DNA of 64,000 nt from Mycolicibacterium thermoresistibile (lineage in GTDB: Bacteria; Actinomycetota; Actinomycetes; Mycobacteriales; Mycobacteriaceae): the NCBI RefSeq assembly GCF_900187065.1, contig NZ_LT906483.1, positions 372,001-436,000 on the forward strand. Direction: 5' to 3'. Positions 17,628 through 25,351 of this stretch are shown one piece after another (positions within the stretch are counted from its first letter, which is position 1; each line of letters starts with the position of its first letter). A program made the position numbers and the translations under genes. The notes beneath the pieces were generated by a model. It worked only from the letters and a program-made list of their open reading frames with translations, had not been told where the DNA came from and searched no databases.

Positions 17628-18218
17628 ATGGCCAACTCGCTTCTCGACTTCGTGATGTCGTTGGTGCGGGATCCCGATGCCGCTGCACGCTATGCAGCCG
17701 ACCCCGACCGCGCCATCGCAGAGGCCAACCTCACCGGGGTCACCAGCGCGGACGTCGACAATCTCATCCCGGTGGTGACGGAATCCATGCCGATGGGCGG
17801 GTCGGCCGGGGTGGGTCCGTTCGGTGGCGCCGACCCGGGCACCGAGGCGGCCGGCAATGTGTGGGCCAGCGGCGCCGCCACCGCGGCGTTCGACGCATTC
17901 GCCGCGCCCCTCCCCGAACCGACGGTGCCCGAACCGGTGATCGGCGACGGCACCTGGTCCGCTCCGGTGATCGACGCCGGAGTCATCGACGCGGGGGAGC
18001 CCGGGCAGGGCGGTGCGGCGTCGACACTGCCGGTCGACGAGAAACTGTCGCCGCAGCTCGACCAGGTCATCGACAGTGCCGACGAGCATGCCGGCCAGCA
18101 TGTCGACGCGGAGGCGCTCGACGACTGGACGGGGATCGTCTCAGACCCGTCGGGCTCCGGCAGCAGCGCCGACCAGGAGCCGTTCGATCCAGGCCCCAAC
18201 CTCGACTTCTTCAACTGA
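17628..18218 (+). CDS. IniB-like small protein (Rv0340-like)
   Basis: The 196-residue product starts at ATG 17628, preceded by AGGCAGG; an upstream in-frame ATG at 17583 is less likely. Its N-terminal 50 residues (NSLLDFVMSLVRDPDAAARY...DPDRAIAEANL) match the IniB N-terminal domain seen in the next gene (LTLIDFILDLFRSPALAARF...DPENTMRDAGL). The rest is acidic, low in complexity and rich in Gly/Ala/Pro/Asp, ending PNLDFFN; iniB also ends with an LDxF motif. In M. tuberculosis Rv0340 occupies the same place between Rv0339c and iniB. No signal peptide is evident. Function unknown, probably structural or secreted with IniB. Confidence 0.85.
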   Translation: MANSLLDFVMSLVRDPDAAARYAADPDRAIAEANLTGVTSADVDNLIPVVTESMPMGGSAGVGPFGGADPGTEAAGNVWASGAATAAFDAFAAPLPEPTVPEPVIGDGTWSAPVIDAGVIDAGEPGQGGAASTLPVDEKLSPQLDQVIDSADEHAGQHVDAEALDDWTGIVSDPSGSGSSADQEPFDPGPNLDFFN

Positions 18219-18228
18219 TCTCGTTACC

Positions 18229-18261
18229 CGAACTGCGCGGTCACCCCGACCGCGCAGTTCG
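18229..18261 (+). terminator. Hairpin after the IniB-like gene
   Basis: A perfect 14-bp stem CGAACTGCGCGGTC / GACCGCGCAGTTCG with an ACCCC loop, then TGTTCTCT. It lies 11 bases after the stop and separates the Rv0340-like transcript from iniB. Confidence 0.8.
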
Positions 18262-18339
18262 TGTTCTCTGCACCGGTCACACCCCTTTCTGACAGCTCTG
18301 ACCTGGGTAGACAGCGGCGATTTTCGGGTGACCGCCCAC

Positions 18340-18460
18340 GACCCCCAGATAGCCCCCTAATCCCCTATTGGGGTATCCCGCGAACCCCCGTATGGGGCCG
18401 TCCGGAAATGGGCGGCGGCCCCGTTTCCGGGGCGACCGCGCGGCCATAACGTGGAGTCAG
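18340..18460 (+). promoter_or_regulatory. iniB promoter with paired CCCC-N4-GGGG palindromes
   Basis: Elements: CCCCTA at 18354-18359, CCCCTATTGGGG at 18362-18373 and CCCCGTATGGGG at 18386-18397. The two palindromes are 24 bp centre to centre. A possible -10 CATAAC is at 18445-18450. This is the position expected for induction of iniBAC by IniR; binding itself is inferred. Confidence 0.6.
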
Positions 18461-18526
18461 ATCGCCGGAGTTCCGGTGACACGCCCCTCCTCCGAACACC
18501 AGAAAGCGCACAGAAAGGCACGTGCA

Positions 18527-19573
18527 ATGCTCACCCTGATCGACTTCATCCTGGACCTGTTCCGCAGCCCGGCCCTGGCGGCCCGTTTCATCGCCGACCC
18601 GGAGAACACCATGCGCGACGCCGGCCTGCAGAACGTGACCGCGGCCCAACTGCAATCGGTGGCGGCCAGCGCGGCTCCCGCCGGGGTTCTGCTCGGCGGC
18701 GGCGATCCGGTCGTCGGCCTGCAGCGGGCGGTCGCCGACCACCACAACATCGCCTCGCCGTTCTCGCCGCAGACCTCGGTGGGCTGGCAGCCCACCTTCG
18801 CCCCGGAGACCGAGGTGGCGAGCCGCAACCACATCCAGCCGGAGGTGTTCAGCCCGGACCAGAGTGCCGGCGCCAACGCCCAGACGGGTGGTTTCAACCT
18901 CGGCTTCGGCGACATCACGCTGGGCGACAAGACCACCAACACCGCCACCAACGGTGGTGTGGTCGTTGGCGGTGACAACGACGGCGACATCGTCTCCGGT
19001 GACGGTGCGGTCCTCGGTGACGGCAACACCACCAACAACGGCGATATCTGGGCCGGTCCGGGCTCCAACGTCGCCGTCGGCAAGGGCAACGACATCGAGG
19101 ACAACTCGAAGTCGGCCGGCGGGGATCTGATCTCCGACAACGACGCGCCTGTGCTCAACGACGTCGACACCAGCGGTGGCAACGGCGGCGGCGCCGTCGG
19201 CGGTGGCAGCCTCATCGGCATCGGCGGCGGGAACGCGTCCGGCGGTGACGGCGGCAGCGGCGGCTCGATCATCATCCACGATGACCGGACCTCGCTGGTC
19301 GGCGGCAACCAGTACGACGTGCGCGGCGGCGGGCTGGGCAGCGGCAACGTGGCCGACAGCTCGACCAACGTGTCCACCCAGGTGGAGACCAACACCAAGA
19401 CCTCGTACGACATCGAGGACAACTCGTCGAGCTTCGACACCAACATCGGGTCGAACAACGACACCTCCCTGGCCTCGGGCAACGGGTTCGCGTCGGGCAA
19501 CACCCTGGACGCGCTGACCGACATCGCGCCGAGCAGCAGCACCAACACGGGGGTGGGTCTGGACGCCTTCTGA
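18527..19573 (+). CDS. iniB: IniB
   Basis: The 348-residue product starts at ATG 18527 (upstream AGAAAGG). Residues 1-50 are the IniB N-terminal domain (LTLIDFILDLFRSPALAARF). Residues 60-125 contain QVR-poor linker sequence, and from about 125 onward the protein is a Gly/Asn/Asp-rich low-complexity repeat region, with DNDGDIVSGDGAVLGDGN, KGNDIEDNSK, SGGNGGGAVGGG and a second DIEDNSSSF. It ends STNTGVGLDAF. M. tuberculosis IniB is longer (about 479 residues) but of the same composition. The operon iniBAC is induced by cell-wall synthesis inhibitors such as isoniazid and ethambutol. IniB is thought to be exported or wall-associated; its molecular role is unknown. Confidence 0.92.
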   Translation: MLTLIDFILDLFRSPALAARFIADPENTMRDAGLQNVTAAQLQSVAASAAPAGVLLGGGDPVVGLQRAVADHHNIASPFSPQTSVGWQPTFAPETEVASRNHIQPEVFSPDQSAGANAQTGGFNLGFGDITLGDKTTNTATNGGVVVGGDNDGDIVSGDGAVLGDGNTTNNGDIWAGPGSNVAVGKGNDIEDNSKSAGGDLISDNDAPVLNDVDTSGGNGGGAVGGGSLIGIGGGNASGGDGGSGGSIIIHDDRTSLVGGNQYDVRGGGLGSGNVADSSTNVSTQVETNTKTSYDIEDNSSSFDTNIGSNNDTSLASGNGFASGNTLDALTDIAPSSSTNTGVGLDAF

Positions 19574-19615
19574 TCCTGGGGAGACCTGGATCCACCGACA
19601 ATCCACCGAGAACGC

Positions 19616-19651
19616 CCGACCGGCGGGGACGACCTGGTCCCCGCCGGTCGG
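19616..19651 (+). terminator. 15-bp hairpin between iniB and iniA
   Basis: Perfect arms CCGACCGGCGGGGAC / GTCCCCGCCGGTCGG with a GACCTG loop, 42 bases after the iniB stop and 21 before iniA. There is no T-run. It may be a partial terminator or an mRNA stabiliser setting the iniB:iniA ratio. Confidence 0.7.
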
Positions 19652-19672
19652 CGCGCTTACCGTAGGGGCACC

Positions 19673-21550
19673 ATGACGCAACCGAACGAACCCCGCCCGC
19701 AGCCGGTGCCGGCGAGTCGGGCTCCCGCGGGCGGGCCGGCGAACCCGGTGCCGGTGATCGTCGAACTGATCGACCACACCAGCCGGATCGCCGAACTCAA
19801 CCAGCGCGGAGATCTGGCCGAGCGGTTGCGACGGGCCAAGGCCCGCATCACCGACCCTCAGATCCGGGTGGTCATCGCCGGCCACCTCAAACAGGGCAAG
19901 AGCCTGCTGCTCAACGCGCTGCTGAACATGCCGGTGGCCCGGGTCGGTGACGACGAGAGCACCGTGCTGACCACCGTGGTCTCCTACGGTGACCAACCGT
20001 CGGCCCGGTTGGTGGTGGCCCAGCCCGACGGCGCGGAACCCGAGGTCGTCGAGATCCCCACCACCGAACTGAAGAACGATCTGCGCCGGGCGCCGCAGGC
20101 CCGCGGCCGGCAGGTGTTGCGCGTCGAGGTGACCGCACCCAGCCCGATCCTCAAGAGTGGGCTGGCGTTCGTCGACACCCCGGGGGTCGGCGGGCACGGT
20201 CAGCCGCATCTGTCGGCGACGCTGGGTCTGCTGCCGGACGCCGATGCGCTGTTGATGATCAGCGACACCAGCCAGGAGTTCACCGAGCCGGAGATGCGGT
20301 TCATCCGTCAGGCCCTGGAGATCTGCCCGCTGGCGCTGATCGTGGCGACCAAGATCGACCTGTACCCGCACTGGCGGGACATCATGCGGGCCAACGCCGA
20401 ACACCTGCGCCGGGCCGGGATCACCACGCCGATGGTCCCGGCGTCATCGGTGCTGCGCAGCCACGCGGTCCAGCTCAACGACAAGGAACTCAACGAGGAG
20501 TCGAACTTCCCGGCCATCGTGAAGTTCCTCAGCGAGCAGGTGCTGTCCGGGGCCAAGATCCGGGTCCGGGACCAGGTGCTGTCCGATATCCGTTCGGCCG
20601 CAGAACATCTCAAGCTCTCGATCGAGTCCGAGTTGTCGTCGCTGAACGATCCGGAGGCTCGGGAGCGGCTCACCGAGGAGCTGGAGCGGCGCAAACGGGA
20701 AGCCCAGGACGCGTTGCAGCAGACCGCGCTGTGGCAGCAGGTTCTCAACGACGGCATCGCCGATCTCACCGCCGACGTGGATCACGATCTGCGGCAACGG
20801 TTCCGCAACATCACCAACTACACCGAACAGGTGATCGACAGCTGCGATCCGACGAATCACTGGGCGGAGATCGCCACCGAACTGGAGAACGCGGTGGCCA
20901 CCGCGGTGGGTGACAACTTCGTCTGGGCCTACCAGCGGGCCGAGGCGCTGGCCCGGGAGGTGGCCCGCACCTTCGTCGAGGCCGGGCTGGACGCGGTGCC
21001 GATGCCCAAGATCGACGCCCGCCAGATGGGTGCCGAGCTGGGTGACCTGAAATCGTTGAACCAGTTGGAGGCCAAGCCGATCCGATTCGGCGACCGTGCC
21101 GTGTCCGGATTGCGGGGATCGTTCGGCGGGGTGCTGATGTTCGGCATGCTGTCGTCGTTCGCCGGGCTGGGCATGTTCAACCCGCTGTCGCTGGGCGCCG
21201 GGCTGCTGATGGGGCGCAAGACCTACAAGGAGGAGATGGAGAACCGGATCCTGCGAATCCGTAACGAGGCCAAGATGAACGTCCGCAAGTTCGTCGACGA
21301 TGTGGCGTTCGTGGTGTCGAAGGAGTCGCGGGATCGGCTCAAGGGCATTCAGCGGATGCTGCGGGACTACTACCGCGGTATCGCCGATCAGACCACCCGC
21401 TCGCTCAACGAGTCGCTGCAGGCGGCGATCGCCGCGGCCAAACTCGAGGAAACCGAACGCGACAACCGGGTGCGGGAGCTGGAACGTCAGCTCAACATCC
21501 TCAACCAGGTGCTCGACCACGCCGAACGGCTGGCGACGTCGAGCGGTTAG
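19673..21550 (+). CDS. iniA: Dynamin-like GTPase IniA
   Basis: The 625-residue bacterial dynamin-like protein has the G1 loop GHLKQGKS (70-77), G3 DTPGVGG (near 167) and G4 TKID (near 225). A stalk rich in heptad-like helices follows, then a hydrophobic membrane-binding segment FGGVLMFGMLSSFAGLGMFNPLSLGAG at about 484-513 and a C-terminal coiled coil (ERDNRVRELERQLNILNQVL). M. tuberculosis/M. smegmatis IniA has been shown to bind membranes and catalyse GTP-dependent membrane fission, and is linked to tolerance of isoniazid and ethambutol. The length is close to the 640 residues of M. tuberculosis. It is 99 bases from iniB with a hairpin between. TACCGT nine bases before the ATG could give an additional start site. 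Confidence 0.94.
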   Translation: MTQPNEPRPQPVPASRAPAGGPANPVPVIVELIDHTSRIAELNQRGDLAERLRRAKARITDPQIRVVIAGHLKQGKSLLLNALLNMPVARVGDDESTVLTTVVSYGDQPSARLVVAQPDGAEPEVVEIPTTELKNDLRRAPQARGRQVLRVEVTAPSPILKSGLAFVDTPGVGGHGQPHLSATLGLLPDADALLMISDTSQEFTEPEMRFIRQALEICPLALIVATKIDLYPHWRDIMRANAEHLRRAGITTPMVPASSVLRSHAVQLNDKELNEESNFPAIVKFLSEQVLSGAKIRVRDQVLSDIRSAAEHLKLSIESELSSLNDPEARERLTEELERRKREAQDALQQTALWQQVLNDGIADLTADVDHDLRQRFRNITNYTEQVIDSCDPTNHWAEIATELENAVATAVGDNFVWAYQRAEALAREVARTFVEAGLDAVPMPKIDARQMGAELGDLKSLNQLEAKPIRFGDRAVSGLRGSFGGVLMFGMLSSFAGLGMFNPLSLGAGLLMGRKTYKEEMENRILRIRNEAKMNVRKFVDDVAFVVSKESRDRLKGIQRMLRDYYRGIADQTTRSLNESLQAAIAAAKLEETERDNRVRELERQLNILNQVLDHAERLATSSG

Positions 21551-21774
21551 GCCCGCTCAGGGGCCGTCTCAGGGGAACTGTGCAGTCCAGGCGGTGAGCA
21601 TGCAGCCTTGGCGGTGAGCGTGCAGTGGCTGCGCTCGTTGTGCGGTAACGGCGGGGATTCGGGCGATTTCCCTTCGTCGGTGCACTTTCGGCTCCGTCAG
21701 CGCACACCGGCGGCGGCCAGGGCACATTCGGAACGGACGGGAACCCGTCGCCCGGTCACTAAGCTCGAATAGTT
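21551..21774. other. iniA / iniC gap with a 20-bp tandem duplication
   Basis: The gap is 224 bases. Two head-to-tail copies of a 20-bp unit beginning TGCAG and ending GGCGGTGAGC(A/G) lie at 21581-21600 and 21601-21620, with a further TGCAG at 21621. TAAGCT at 21760-21765, nine bases before the GTG, could be a -10 for a near-leaderless iniC transcript. No gene is seen. Confidence 0.5.
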
Positions 21775-23262
21775 GTGAGCACAAGTGACCGGGTGCGCGC
21801 GATCTTGGGCGGCACGATCCGGGCCTACCGGGCCGAGGCCGCCTACCGCGATCGCCCCGACGTGCACAACGAGCTGATGCGGATCGGGGCGAGGCTCAAC
21901 GAGCCCATCCGCGTCGCGCTGGCCGGTACCCTCAAGGCCGGCAAATCGACGCTGGTCAACGCCCTGGTCGGGGAGAGCATCGCCCCCACCGACGCCACCG
22001 AGGCCACCCGCATCGTCACCTGGTTCCGGCACGGTCCGACCCCGAAGGTCACCGCGAATCACCGCGGCGGTCGACGCTCCAATGTGCCGATCACCCGCAA
22101 CGGCGGCCTCACCTTCGATTTCGCCAACCTGGATCCCGAGGACATCGTCGACCTCGAGGTGGAGTGGCCGGCCGCGGAACTGATCGACTACACGATCATC
22201 GACACCCCCGGCACCTCGTCGCTGAACCGGGACGTCTCGGAACGCACGCTGCGGCTGCTGGTGCCCGAGGACGGGGTGCCCCGGGTCGACGCCGTGGTGT
22301 TTCTGCTGCGCACGTTGAACGCCGCCGACATCGCGCTGCTCAAACAGATCGGCGATCTGGTCGGCGGCTCGGCGGGGGCGCTCGGCGTGATCGGGGTGGC
22401 GTCGCGGGCCGACGAGATCGGCGCCGGACGCATTGATGCGATGCTGTCGGCCAAGGACGTCGCCAAACGATTCACCGACGAGCTGGAACGCACCGGGGTG
22501 TGCCAGGCGGTGGTGCCGGTGTCCGGCCTGCTCGCGCTGACCGCCCGCACGCTGCGGCAGAGCGAGTTCGTGGCACTGGAGCGGCTGGCCGGGGTGGATC
22601 CGGCGGTGTTGACGAAGGCGATGCTCAGCGTGGACCGGTTCGTCCGCGAGGACGCCGACCTGCCGGTGGACGCCGCGACGCGGGCCGCGCTGCTGGACCG
22701 GTTCGGCATGTTCGGCATCCGGATCTCGATCGCGGTGCTGCGGGCCGGGATCAAGGACTCGGTGGCGCTGGCCGACGAACTGCTGGAACGCAGCGGGTTG
22801 ATCGCCCTGCGTGATGTCATCGATCAGCAGTTCGCGCAGCGCAGCGACCTGCTCAAGGCGCACACCGCGCTGCTGTCGTTGCGGCAGTTCGTGCAGCGGC
22901 ATCCGATCTACGCGACGCCCTACATCCTGGCCGACATCGAACCGCTGCTGGCCGACACCCACGCGTTCGAGGAGCTGCGGCTGCTGAGCCAGCTGCGGTC
23001 CCGGCCGACGACGTTGAACGAGGAGGAGATGGCCTCCCTGCGCCGGCTGCTCGGCGGGTCGGGGACCGATGCGGCCAGCCGGCTCGGCCTGAGCCCGGAC
23101 GCCCCGTACGACGGGCCGCGGGCGGCGTTCGCGGCGGCGCAGCGCTGGCGGCGCCGGGCCGAACATCCGCTCAACGACCCGTTCACCACCAGGGCCTGCC
23201 GGGCGGCGGTGCGCAGCGCGGAGGCGTTGGTGGCGGAGTACGCCGCTCTCGGCCGCCGTTGA
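21775..23262 (+). CDS. iniC: Dynamin-like GTPase IniC
   Basis: The 495-residue product starts at GTG 21775 (STSDRVRAILGG). The P-loop GTLKAGKS is at 51-58, G3 IDTPGTSSLNRDVSER near 143, and a G4-equivalent VASRADEIG near 207. It lacks the hydrophobic paddle of IniA, as do other IniC proteins, and probably pairs with IniA as the soluble partner of a bacterial dynamin pair (inference). The length equals that of M. tuberculosis IniC (about 493). It lacks a Shine-Dalgarno sequence. The stop codon lies within the first unit of a 25-bp tandem repeat. Confidence 0.93.
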   Translation: MSTSDRVRAILGGTIRAYRAEAAYRDRPDVHNELMRIGARLNEPIRVALAGTLKAGKSTLVNALVGESIAPTDATEATRIVTWFRHGPTPKVTANHRGGRRSNVPITRNGGLTFDFANLDPEDIVDLEVEWPAAELIDYTIIDTPGTSSLNRDVSERTLRLLVPEDGVPRVDAVVFLLRTLNAADIALLKQIGDLVGGSAGALGVIGVASRADEIGAGRIDAMLSAKDVAKRFTDELERTGVCQAVVPVSGLLALTARTLRQSEFVALERLAGVDPAVLTKAMLSVDRFVREDADLPVDAATRAALLDRFGMFGIRISIAVLRAGIKDSVALADELLERSGLIALRDVIDQQFAQRSDLLKAHTALLSLRQFVQRHPIYATPYILADIEPLLADTHAFEELRLLSQLRSRPTTLNEEEMASLRRLLGGSGTDAASRLGLSPDAPYDGPRAAFAAAQRWRRRAEHPLNDPFTTRACRAAVRSAEALVAEYAALGRR

Positions 23263-23343
23263 ACGGCGCAATGGTGTGAGCCGTTGAACGGCGCAATGGT
23301 GTGAGCCGTTGAACGGCGCAATGGTGTGAGCCGTTGAACGGCG
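23256..23343 (+). repeat. 25-bp tandem repeat, 3.5 copies
   Basis: Units 23256-23280, 23281-23305 and 23306-23330 are identical; a fourth partial copy runs 23331-23343. Each contains CCGTTGAACGG (5-bp arms around G) followed by CGCAATGGTGTGAG. The first unit covers the iniC stop. The array fills the space before the second Hsp70-like gene. Confidence 0.95.
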
Positions 23344-23381
23344 GATTTAACGTTTCGGCCGCGCCGAGCGACATATCGGGT

Positions 23382-25250
23382 ATGCGAGGTTGGCTCGGGC
23401 TGTCGGTCGGAGCAGCGCACCTGGTCGCTGCCGCCTCGGGCCGGCGTCCGCTGGTGCGACGAAGCGTGGTCACCCTGTTCGCGCACCGACCCCCGGAGGT
23501 CGGGGTTCCGGGGGGCAACCCGCGCCTGACCGAGCCGGGACTGGTGCTCACCGATTTCACCGATCGGGTCGGCGACCCGGTGCCGGTCGTGGCTCCCGAT
23601 GGATCTCTGCACCGTGGCGAGCGGTTGCTCGTCGCGGCGCTGGACGGTCTGACCCGCGCCGCGACCCGGCATTGTCCGGAGGCGGTGGGGGTGGCGGTCC
23701 CGGCGTACTGGCCTTCCCACGCGGTGGCGGCGCTGCGCCGCGAACTGCCGGGCGCGATCGTGGTGCCGGATCATGTCGCAGCGCTCACGGCGGTCCAGCG
23801 GGCGGCGGGACTGCCGGCCCGAGGTGTGGTCGTGGTCTGTGATTTCGGCGCCCGGGGCACGAGCGTCACGCTGGCCGATGCCGGCGCGGGGTTCCGCCGC
23901 GTCGACGCGACCGTGCGTCAACCGGACTTCTCCGGCGAGCTGATCGATCAGGCCCTGCTGCGCCATGTGCTGGGCCAGGCGCTGGACGGGGCGGGTGGTG
24001 ATCCGTCGCGCACCGCCGCGGTGTCGGCACTCGGCCGGTTACTGCAGGACTGCCGAGCCGCCAAGGAGCGGTTGTCCCACGACACCGCGACCGGTGTCGT
24101 GGTGGACGGGGCCACGCTGCGGGTCACCCGCGCGGAACTGGAGTCGCTGCTGCGGCACCCGTTCTCCGGTGTGCTGGCTGCCGTGCAGGAGGTGCTGCAG
24201 CGCAACCGGATAGCGCCGGCCGATGTGGCCGCGCTCGTCACCATCGGTGGAGGTGCGCGCATTCCGGCGGTGACGGAGTGGCTTTCGCAGACGTTGCGGT
24301 TGCCGGTCACCACGACGGTGGACGCCGCGACCGTCGCTGCGAGCGGCGCCGGGCTGATCGCCGCGCGCAGCCGGGAGCGGGAGCCGGCGACGGTGCTGGT
24401 ACCGTCGATCGCCCCGCATCCTCGGCCGGAGGCCGACGGCGCGACCGAACTGGCCTGGAGCGCAGCCGATCCGGCCCCGGAGCCGGTCACCGAGCTGGTG
24501 TTCACCGAGTCCGCCGCCCGGCCCGACGTGCAGTTCGCGGCCGACGGCTCGGCGTCGGCGGGAAGCGCCGGACCGTCGTCGCCGTGGTATCGGCGACCCG
24601 GGGTGCTGGCCGGTGCGGCCGCCGGCGTCGTGGCCACCGCCGCGGTCACCCTCGCCCTGACGTCGGACGACGGCGCGTTGTCCACCGCGGACTCCGCGGC
24701 GTCGATACCGGTGGCCCCGCAGCCCGTCGAGTTGCCGCTGGCTCCCGCCGACCCGGATGCGCCGGCTCGGGACGTTTCCGCACCGGAAGTCGGGGCGCCG
24801 GCCCCGGCGCCGCTGCCCTCGACCCGCGTGGTGACGAGTCCGGGTGCTGCCGCCCCCGCCCATCGCGCCCCGGTCGGCCCGGTTCCCGCCGGTCGAGCCG
24901 AAGCTCCCACGGCGGGCAACGTCACCAAGGCCGCCGGTGTGCATCCGGGACCCCCACCGGCTCCCGCACCGGCCGCCCCGCCCCCGCCGGCGGCGCTGCC
25001 GTCGCCCGGGGTGGTGCCGTTCCCGGTGGTGATTCCGGTGCCGGTTCCGACCCTGGCGTCACCCGCACCCCCGCCGACGAGTGAGCCCCCGCCGAGCCCA
25101 CCGTCGAGCGAGCCCCCACCCTCGAGCGAGCCCCCGCCGACCAGTGCGGCGCCCACCGCGAACCCGGCACCGCAACCCGAGCCCGAACCCCAGCCCGAGC
25201 CCGAACCCGAACCCGAACCGGACCCGGAAGAGGAGCCGACGGCGGAGTGA
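23382..25250 (+). CDS. Hsp70-like ATPase-fold membrane protein with Pro/Glu tail (B)
   Basis: The 622-residue paralogue of the Hsp70-like gene at 15522-17378. I chose ATG 23382 because MRGWLGLSVGAAHLVAAASG...RPPEVGVP aligns with its relative. Hsp70 landmarks are VVVVCDFGARGTSVTL, FSGELIDQALLRHVL, CRAAKERLS and TIGGGARIPAVTEWL. Both phosphate loops deviate: the first lacks the Asp, and the second has GARGT instead of GGGT. After SPWYRRPGVL comes one membrane span (about 410-430). The tail of about 190 residues is rich in Pro/Ala, with SEPPPSSEPPP and an acidic (QP)EPEPEP end. The ATPase-like domain is presumed cytoplasmic and the tail outside. It follows iniC by 119 bases and probably belongs to the ini transcript. 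Function unknown. Confidence 0.82.
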   Translation: MRGWLGLSVGAAHLVAAASGRRPLVRRSVVTLFAHRPPEVGVPGGNPRLTEPGLVLTDFTDRVGDPVPVVAPDGSLHRGERLLVAALDGLTRAATRHCPEAVGVAVPAYWPSHAVAALRRELPGAIVVPDHVAALTAVQRAAGLPARGVVVVCDFGARGTSVTLADAGAGFRRVDATVRQPDFSGELIDQALLRHVLGQALDGAGGDPSRTAAVSALGRLLQDCRAAKERLSHDTATGVVVDGATLRVTRAELESLLRHPFSGVLAAVQEVLQRNRIAPADVAALVTIGGGARIPAVTEWLSQTLRLPVTTTVDAATVAASGAGLIAARSREREPATVLVPSIAPHPRPEADGATELAWSAADPAPEPVTELVFTESAARPDVQFAADGSASAGSAGPSSPWYRRPGVLAGAAAGVVATAAVTLALTSDDGALSTADSAASIPVAPQPVELPLAPADPDAPARDVSAPEVGAPAPAPLPSTRVVTSPGAAAPAHRAPVGPVPAGRAEAPTAGNVTKAAGVHPGPPPAPAPAAPPPPAALPSPGVVPFPVVIPVPVPTLASPAPPPTSEPPPSPPSSEPPPSSEPPPTSAAPTANPAPQPEPEPQPEPEPEPEPDPEEEPTAE

Positions 25251-25284
25251 CGCCACTCACCCCGTGGTTTCGGCCCTGACACGA

Positions 25285-25335
25285 CTCTGCGGCCACGGCG
25301 TGGCGCTCTCGCGCTCATCCGCCATGGCCGCAGAG
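25285..25335. terminator. Inverted repeat between convergent genes
   Basis: Arms CTCTGCGGCCA / TGGCCGCAGAG (11 bp) enclose 29 bases. It lies between the Hsp70-like gene B and the convergent Thr-rich membrane protein gene. Possible bidirectional terminator; no T-run. Confidence 0.5.
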
Positions 25336-25351
25336 GTGGGCTGTCGTCCGA

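Noticed and set aside
23256..23343. CRISPR-like array after iniC
   Set aside because: The repeats are directly adjacent with no spacers, and no cas genes are present; it is a simple tandem repeat.
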